NCBI GenBank assembly: GCA_003116975.1
Contig: BGKB01000031.1
Coordinates: forward strand, 62,001 to 126,000
Direction: 5' to 3'
Origin: Aurantiochytrium sp. KH105
Lineage: Eukaryota > Sar > Bigyra > Thraustochytrida > Thraustochytriidae
Length of the DNA: 64,000 nucleotides
Made by a program: the position numbers and the translations under genes. The notes below the pieces were generated by a model, which saw only the letters and a list, made by a program, of their open reading frames with translations, was not told the DNA's origin and did not search any database. Positions 59,286-64,000 of this stretch are shown here, in pieces (within the stretch, counting starts at the first letter, position 1; each line of letters opens with the position of its first letter).

Positions 59286-60497
59286 TTACGCACCCTTCTT
59301 GTGGAGAGACGCAACATCGACCATGGAGATGTGGCCCTCGTTGCCATAGAGGCCGTGGAGCCAATCGAGCGTCATGGTCGCGAGAGTGGGCTTGCCATCG
59401 CTGCCACGCGCGCCAGGCTGGAAGAACTCGTTGGCGTAGTAAAAGAAGGCTGCCGTGCAGACGGCGTGGACGGACATGTGGAAGAGAGTCGCGGCACCAG
59501 AGCGGCCAAGAGCGTACTCGCCGGCGCGGTACATGGCCCAGGCGTCGAGGATGAGCACGACGACGGAAACCCAGAACATGGTAATGAGGGAGGCGCCCAT
59601 CTGGATGCCGTCCATGTAGGGATCGTCAGAGCCAAGGCCAACAAGAGTGTCGACGATGGGGGACTTGGGGTTCGGGGTGACGCCGTCCCAGGCCCAGCCA
59701 AAGAGAAAGAGGTACGGCCAGCACATGGTGTAGGTCTCAAAGAAGAGGGCAGCAAAGAAGATCCAGCGAAGGATGAGCGGGGCCTTGTTGACGCCGCGCT
59801 CTTTAGTCTGGAAGGCCAGGTAGAAGACGAGGATGAGACCAGAGATGACGATGGTGAAGTGAAGAATGGCCTCGCTGTGCTGAAAGTTGGTCACCATGCG
59901 GCCCACCCAGTTCTTCTGCTCCGGGGTCGGCTTGTCCGTGTCAAACCAGATGCCCGAGAAGAGGGTCATGGTCGCATCGGCGCAGAGGCGCGCGTCGCCG
60001 CCCTGTGTATATCATCAAGCATATCGATGCATTGCACTCGTGTGAGTAAGTCAATACTTGCGCAATGGATTTTCAGCCCAAACGCTTCACGTACAAAAAG
60101 GTTGGCGAAGAAGGCGCACTCCTTTTCCATGTTCAGACGCCCTATAGGTTTAAAATGTGTAGCAAACGGGTATCGTCCGTCATGTTAGTGTTAGCGTCGT
60201 GTGAGTCACGCGTAGGGAGAGCGGCGCAAGTTGAAGGAGGCAAACGTACAGAGCTCACCGGTCTCCCAGGTCTCGGAGAGCTGGCGCTGCAGCTGCGCAT
60301 CGAGAATTGACGAGGAAAGGCGACAGAAACGGTTAGCGTTGGAGCTTCAAGCTTTTTCTTTTGACTCTGCGCAACTTTGAACGTACGAAGAGCACGATGA
60401 AGTACATGTGGTGCACAATGGACTCCCAGGCCCACCAAATGACGGCATTGGTGTGCCAGTCAAGGTCCGGGTTGTAAAAGAGGCGGTCGAGGCCCAT
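59286..60497 (-). CDS. Novel multipass membrane protein, 302 aa, four exons including 34-bp and 47-bp exons
   Basis: Exons on the minus strand: 60497-60387, 60292-60259, 60141-60095 and 60002-59286. Donors are GTACGT, GTGAGC and GTACGT; acceptors end GCAG, ATAG and ACAG. The two internal exons (34+47 = 81 bases) keep frame only together, which supports the model. The product begins MGLDRLFYNPDLDWHTNAVI with aromatic-rich membrane segments WWAWESIVHHMYFIVLF, ILHFTIVISGLILVFYLAF, LILRWIFFAALFFETYTMCW, ASLITMFWVSVVVLILDAW and LFHMSVHAVCTAAFFYYA. His/Glu pairs near the bilayer (HSEAILH, FHMSVH) are striking and could bind metal or heme, as a speculation. I do not recognise the family. Confidence 0.72.
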
Positions 60498-61606
60498 GGT
60501 TGCCAAAAGCTTTAATTTCTGCGGTATGTCAGACGTCCACGGAAAAGCAGGAGTCCGTACCCAGGACGGTTGTCAGTTAGTTAGCTAGCTGGTCCGTCGT
60601 GCGACAACACTCTTCGAACCGAACAATCATTCGCTCATCGCCCAAGACGCTCTCGCGACGTGGCGGGCCGCCCTGGCCGGCCGGCCAGGCAGCCAGGGCC
60701 AAGTCAGTCACCCAGTCAAGCCAGCGAGCAGGTGCACGAGCGTTTGCTTGTGTCTACCGTGCGCCAACCGCTGTTTCTGCTGCACTACAATCTCTCTCAT
60801 CGCGCATGCATCCCGCGCGAGCCTTCGAGGTCAGGCTCCCGGGCGCTGGCTGCCGCATAGCGAGCGAGCGTGCAGCCCGACCACGGGAGCAGCTGCGCAT
60901 GGCAACGCCAGCGCGCCCGGAGAAGCGCCGGCAAGGCGTACGTACCGAGCGGGGAGGTTAGGTTACCTGCGGTCGATCGATAGGTGTCTGTTGCGGCCTT
61001 CGGGTGCGTTGTTTGCTCCGCCTTGCCAGCCTGTTCTTCCAGGCCCAGTGTGCGCCCTCAGCACGCCTCTGGGAGGGGCCGCGCACTGTCAATCGAGGCC
61101 AATGACCCCACACTCGCATTACGATGGGCGCGTCAGGAGGGCGGCGCGCGCTATTGGCGCCAAGCTGCGGGGTGTCTGTTGCAGGGGGAACCGTATTTTT
61201 TTGAATCAGTGGAGAAGCCTACCGCAGTAGTAGCAGCAGCTGCAGCAGCAGCAGCAGCTACCCGCTTGATGGTTCGCGCAATCTCCTTTTCTTTGTTGCA
61301 AGCGAGGACGGTATAGTATGGGCAACTCGAAGGAAAACACATACGCACACCGTGAAACCGGACCGCGGCGAGCTCGCTCTGCCCGCCAGTGACCAGCTGA
61401 TCACCCATGGTAGTCAGTCCTCTGGCGAAGTTCCGGGGACCCTTCTGAAACGGAGTCGTCCCGAATCGTCACACCAAAAGTAGAAGGCCTTTACGGAGTA
61501 AGTACACACACTAGCTATCTTTAAAGTTCTATATCAACTTGAAGGGACCCCGACGGGCGAATAGGGTTCGTGGCAGTCGGTCCCATGACGCGACGCGGTC
61601 GAACGG
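60498..61606. other. Intergenic region with CAG-type repeat
   Basis: 1.1 kb between the multipass-protein start (-) and the FolD-like stop (-). It includes CAG/TAG trinucleotide copies at 61225-61259. No coding family is recognised. Confidence 0.6.
61225..61259. repeat. (CAG)n trinucleotide repeat
   Basis: About eleven CAG-like triplets with two TAG and one CTG variants. Intergenic. Confidence 0.85.
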
Positions 61607-62509
61607 TCATGCGGACGAAGTCTTGCGGAGCTCAAGGATGGCCTGAGCGAGATTGTCGCACATGACAGCGGAGCGGACGCGGCCAATGCCGTGGGCGAGG
61701 GAAGAGTAGGCCTTGATGTGGCCGCAGGAATTCAAGTCCACATCGCCACCGACAAACTTTCCATCGGCAACGTTCATGCCGAGGTCGAGGAGAATCGCCC
61801 CTGGCTTGAGCATGTCCCCGGAAATGGTATGATGACCAAGGTTCGCACTTGAGACGACCACGTCAGCCGACCGCGTGTACGCGGCAAAGTTGGCCATGTG
61901 AGGGTGGCACACCGTCACGGTGGCACCTTCGCCATGGAGAATGGAGACCATGGGCTTGACAAGGACATCGGAGTTACCAACAACGAGAACCTCGACTCCA
62001 GCCAAACTGTCGGTGCCCTCGAAGTCGAGTAGACCCTGGCGCAACACCTCGACGGACGCCTTGGCCGTGCAAGGCCAGAGAATCGCGCCTTGGAGCTTGC
62101 TGCCGTAGACGACGCGTCCAATCGAGTTGGGATGCATGCCCTCGATGTCCTTGAGCGGATGTACTGCTTGCTGCAAGAGGTTGATGGAGAGCTGCTCTGG
62201 AACGGGTCGCACCACCAAAACACCGGCCACGGACGGGTCGTTGTTGAGCGCTGCGACCGTGGACATGATCTCGTTCGCCGTGGAGTCTGCGTCCATGGTC
62301 TTGGTCTCCCAGCTGACGCCGAGCTCCTTGAGCGCGAGCCGCTCCGCGTGCTTGCGCGCGTTGACGTACCACGCCTGCTGCTCGCCGCCCACCTGGACGG
62401 CGCACACGCGCTTGCCGGTCGCCAGGCCCGCGTTGGCGCCGCTCAGCCGGCTGCGCGCCTGTGCGGCCAGCCGCTGCGCCACGGCGGCGCACTCAATCTT
62501 GCGCAGCAT
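61607..62509 (-). CDS. Divergent FolD-like methylene-tetrahydrofolate dehydrogenase/cyclohydrolase
   Basis: 300 residues from ATG 62509. The FolD order is clear: a substrate helix WYVNARKHAERLALKELGV (about 47-65), GVLVVRPVPEQLSINLLQQA, HPLKDIEGMHPNSIGRV, LWPCTAKASVEVL, then the Rossmann part VEVLVVGNSDVLVKPMVSIL, GATVTVCHPHM, ADVVVSSANL and GAILLDLGMNVADGKFVGGDV. Several usual residues are changed. The catalytic Lys of YxxxK (K56 in human) is Arg52 (Lys follows it). KDVDG is KDIEG. The nucleotide loop SxxVGxP is SDVLVKP. The PGGVGPMT segment is replaced by AHGIGRVRS. Dehydrogenase-only activity or another role is therefore possible. No mitochondrial presequence is evident. Confidence 0.8.
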   Translation of the reverse strand: MLRKIECAAVAQRLAAQARSRLSGANAGLATGKRVCAVQVGGEQQAWYVNARKHAERLALKELGVSWETKTMDADSTANEIMSTVAALNNDPSVAGVLVVRPVPEQLSINLLQQAVHPLKDIEGMHPNSIGRVVYGSKLQGAILWPCTAKASVEVLRQGLLDFEGTDSLAGVEVLVVGNSDVLVKPMVSILHGEGATVTVCHPHMANFAAYTRSADVVVSSANLGHHTISGDMLKPGAILLDLGMNVADGKFVGGDVDLNSCGHIKAYSSLAHGIGRVRSAVMCDNLAQAILELRKTSSA

Positions 62510-63219
62510 CTTGTCCTGCGCGCCTCGCGCCTCGACTCCTCGCCCCGCGCCCGCGCTCGCTCGCGCACGCTGCTCCTCCCTCGGACGCGACCGAGCGACC
62601 GGACCGACCCAGCCTGATCAGCCAATGCGTCTCTGCCGCCGCGCTCGACAAAGCCGCGCTCGACGAAGCCGCGCTCGACGAAGCCGCGCTCGCGCGCCGC
62701 GGCGCCGTGCTTGGCCCCGCCCGGTCGACTTCAAGCGGCCCTCCGCGCCCGTCGGGCCTGACGGCGCCGCCGCGTCCGGTGCGACGGTGCCCGCCTCCGG
62801 CGGCTCGCCCGAGAGCACCGGACGCGGGGGCACGCGCGGACCTGGCGCAACCCAAATTGGCGCAACGCAGAATGCCGGGGCCGGCGCGTCTCGTGTCGAC
62901 GCTGCTCCTGCTACTACCGCGGACTTGAAGACGAACACGAGGAAAGAGACAGCCAAACAGAGACAGACAAGAGACTGGATTTTTGCCGGCCTTCCCGTGG
63001 AGGCGGAGGCGGAGGCGGAGGACGCGCGCTGCGGCGAGTGGCGGCTGGCAGGGCCCGCGAGGCGAGGCCATTTAGGCGTCGGAGCCCGCGCGCCAAGCTC
63101 AGCAGCTTGCAGATCGCAGCAGACCAGCCTATGAAAGAGAAAGTGGGACGCGTCTTCACGCACGAAGAGACCGGCAAAGACAAGGCCGACAACGCCTTGG
63201 GTATATACACCTTGCTGGC
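62510..63219. other. Intergenic region upstream of the FolD-like gene
   Basis: 710 bases, very GC-rich, with short GCGCTCGACGAAGCC-type tandem copies near 62640-62695. The open frames spanning it are shadows. It separates two minus-strand genes. Confidence 0.5.
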
Positions 63220-64000
63220 CTAGCAGGGCCGGTCGTCTGCGGCGGTGCGTCGCGCGGCGTGCGTGGGCGAGGTCGCGATGCGCGAGGTCGTGGCGCGCAC
63301 AGCGGCAACGCGCACGCTTTGCAATCCTCGAGGAAAGACGCGGAAGCGCGTTTGCTGCAGGGCTCGCTTGGCAAAGGCGACCCCGAACACGAGCGGGGGA
63401 GACGCTCTTGCGAGCACAAAGGCCACGAGCAGCGGCGCACGAGGCATGGCCTCGCCCACTCGAGCGCAGAAACGGATGGCGTCTTGCGGGATGAGCGGCA
63501 AGGCAGCATTGGCCAGCCGGGAAACGGTGTTGGCATTGTCCTGAAAGTCTGACGCGGCGCAGGTTTCCCAGTGTGCTAGGATGGTGGCTGGAGTCTCATC
63601 GAGACTGTCAACATTCCGGTAAAGCTCGAAACTGAGAGCACTCATGACCACACAAACGATCGCGACAAACGCGAAGCGCGAAGTCACGAGAGAAAGCCGT
63701 AGCAACGCACGACTTCGAGTGGCTGCATCAGGCCTCTTGACGTGACCCGAGTGGATTGCTTGAATCAGACCTCGAAAGGTCATAAACAGCCATCCATAGG
63801 CTGAGGCGGCCACAATAGCGCTCGCCAAAAGAGGGCCATCGATAAGAAGATGGGCTTGCGCTGGCGTCCGAAGCTGGGGCCCGCAGCTATACCGATACCT
63901 AAACGCAGAGACGAGAGGTAATATGGAACCGAACATTGGATTTCCCCCTTGCTTGACGCGGTACGCGCTCGAAAGAACGAGCAGCGGATCCACCTGACTT
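63220..64000 (-). CDS. Multipass membrane protein, possibly GPCR-like (partial, N-terminus beyond window)
   Basis: The frame is open from the right edge to a stop at 63220 (about 260 residues). Three membrane-type segments are seen: GPLLASAIVAASAYGWLFMTF, SRFAFVAIVCVVMSALSFEL and APLLVAFVLARASPPLVFGV. A basic loop between the first two (GHVKRPDAATRSRALLRLS) and a W..C-containing loop (LAHWETCAAS) before the last helix resemble the later part of Frizzled/Smoothened-type receptors, but this is weak. The C-terminal tail is Arg/Ala-rich. An acceptor-like sequence (TCTGCGTTTAG) near 63900 suggests that sequence upstream of it may be intron, so residues before YRYSCGPQ are uncertain. Confidence 0.45.
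   Translation of the reverse strand, partial: SQVDPLLVLSSAYRVKQGGNPMFGSILPLVSAFRYRYSCGPQLRTPAQAHLLIDGPLLASAIVAASAYGWLFMTFRGLIQAIHSGHVKRPDAATRSRALLRLSLVTSRFAFVAIVCVVMSALSFELYRNVDSLDETPATILAHWETCAASDFQDNANTVSRLANAALPLIPQDAIRFCARVGEAMPRAPLLVAFVLARASPPLVFGVAFAKRALQQTRFRVFPRGLQSVRVAAVRATTSRIATSPTHAARRTAADDRPC

Noticed and set aside
62127..63134. 335-codon plus-strand frame
   Set aside because: Antisense to the FolD-like gene start and upstream GC-rich DNA. Ser/Arg/Ala-rich without domains.
1..64000. CRISPR array, prophage, insertion sequence or operon-type prokaryotic system
   Set aside because: Introns, eukaryote-only families and monocistronic layout show this is eukaryotic nuclear DNA. No spaced identical repeats, transposase or integrase were seen.

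Overview
The window looks like nuclear DNA of a GC-rich microbial eukaryote. It holds long uninterrupted coding regions, a few short spliceosomal introns with GT(A/G)(C/A)GT donors and AG acceptors, and families restricted to eukaryotes: AP-2 sigma, syntaxin-16, E2F-partner DP, a Polycomb EED-like WD40 protein, a RING-between-RING ligase, and a mitochondrial L11 with presequence. A sperm-tail-type PG-rich repeat protein points to a flagellated stage, and the UBL-PI4K-gamma-type kinase points away from animals and fungi. A stramenopile such as a labyrinthulomycete (thraustochytrid) would fit. That placement is an inference from gene content and style, not something the sequence proves.

Layout, left to right. 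1-1378(-): UBL/PI4K-gamma-type kinase, C-terminus off the edge. 4419-4934(+): unknown small protein. 5822-6823(+): SDR oxidoreductase. 7103-8209(+): uL11m, 3 exons. A 4.9 kb gene-poor, repeat-rich stretch follows. 13066-14895(+): secreted TIL-repeat protein. 15306-16235(-): prolyl-4-hydroxylase-like enzyme. 18461-23404(+): SulP transporter with STAS, cNMP and EF-hand-like parts. 25105-26342(+): DP, 3 exons. 26582-27276(-): AP-2 sigma, 3 exons, the first being only the ATG. 27666-28541(+): syntaxin-16. 28801-29991(-): indoleamine 2,3-dioxygenase. 30342-32123(+): TPR/2OG oxygenase. 33247-38208(+): PH-UBA-RBR-Ariadne-zinc-finger E3 ligase. 38430-39134(+): degenerate glutathione-peroxidase-like protein. 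39193-43410(-): STPGR flagellar-type protein. 43819-45135(-): EED-like. 46847-48361 and 49471-51021(+): tandem SLC49/FLVCR-like transporters. 51502-52182(-): single-pass membrane protein. 52971-58850(+): giant EF-hand/ankyrin protein. 59286-60497(-): novel four-exon multipass protein. 61607-62509(-): divergent FolD-like enzyme. 63220-64000(-): multipass, possibly GPCR-like protein running off the right edge.

Gene functions are mixed, with no operon-like pathway cluster. Themes include endomembrane traffic (AP-2 sigma, STX16), chromatin and cell-cycle control (DP, EED), 2OG/Fe oxygenases (P4H, TPR-2OG), tryptophan catabolism (IDO) and membrane transport (SulP, two SLC49-like). Divergent pairs AP2S1/STX16 and IDO/TPR-2OG share short upstream regions.

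The most unusual items are several. The flagellar-type protein carries an uncharacterised degenerate repeat of about 11 units. Two enzyme-like genes have lost or altered their catalytic residues (the GPx-like and FolD-like genes). The RBR ligase has an unusual PH-containing architecture. A novel multipass protein is assembled through 34-bp and 47-bp exons. The TIL gene carries a near-perfect 180-bp tandem duplication. Long GC-rich intergenic stretches are full of tetra- to hexanucleotide repeats. No tRNA, rRNA, transposon ORF or CRISPR array was recognised by eye.
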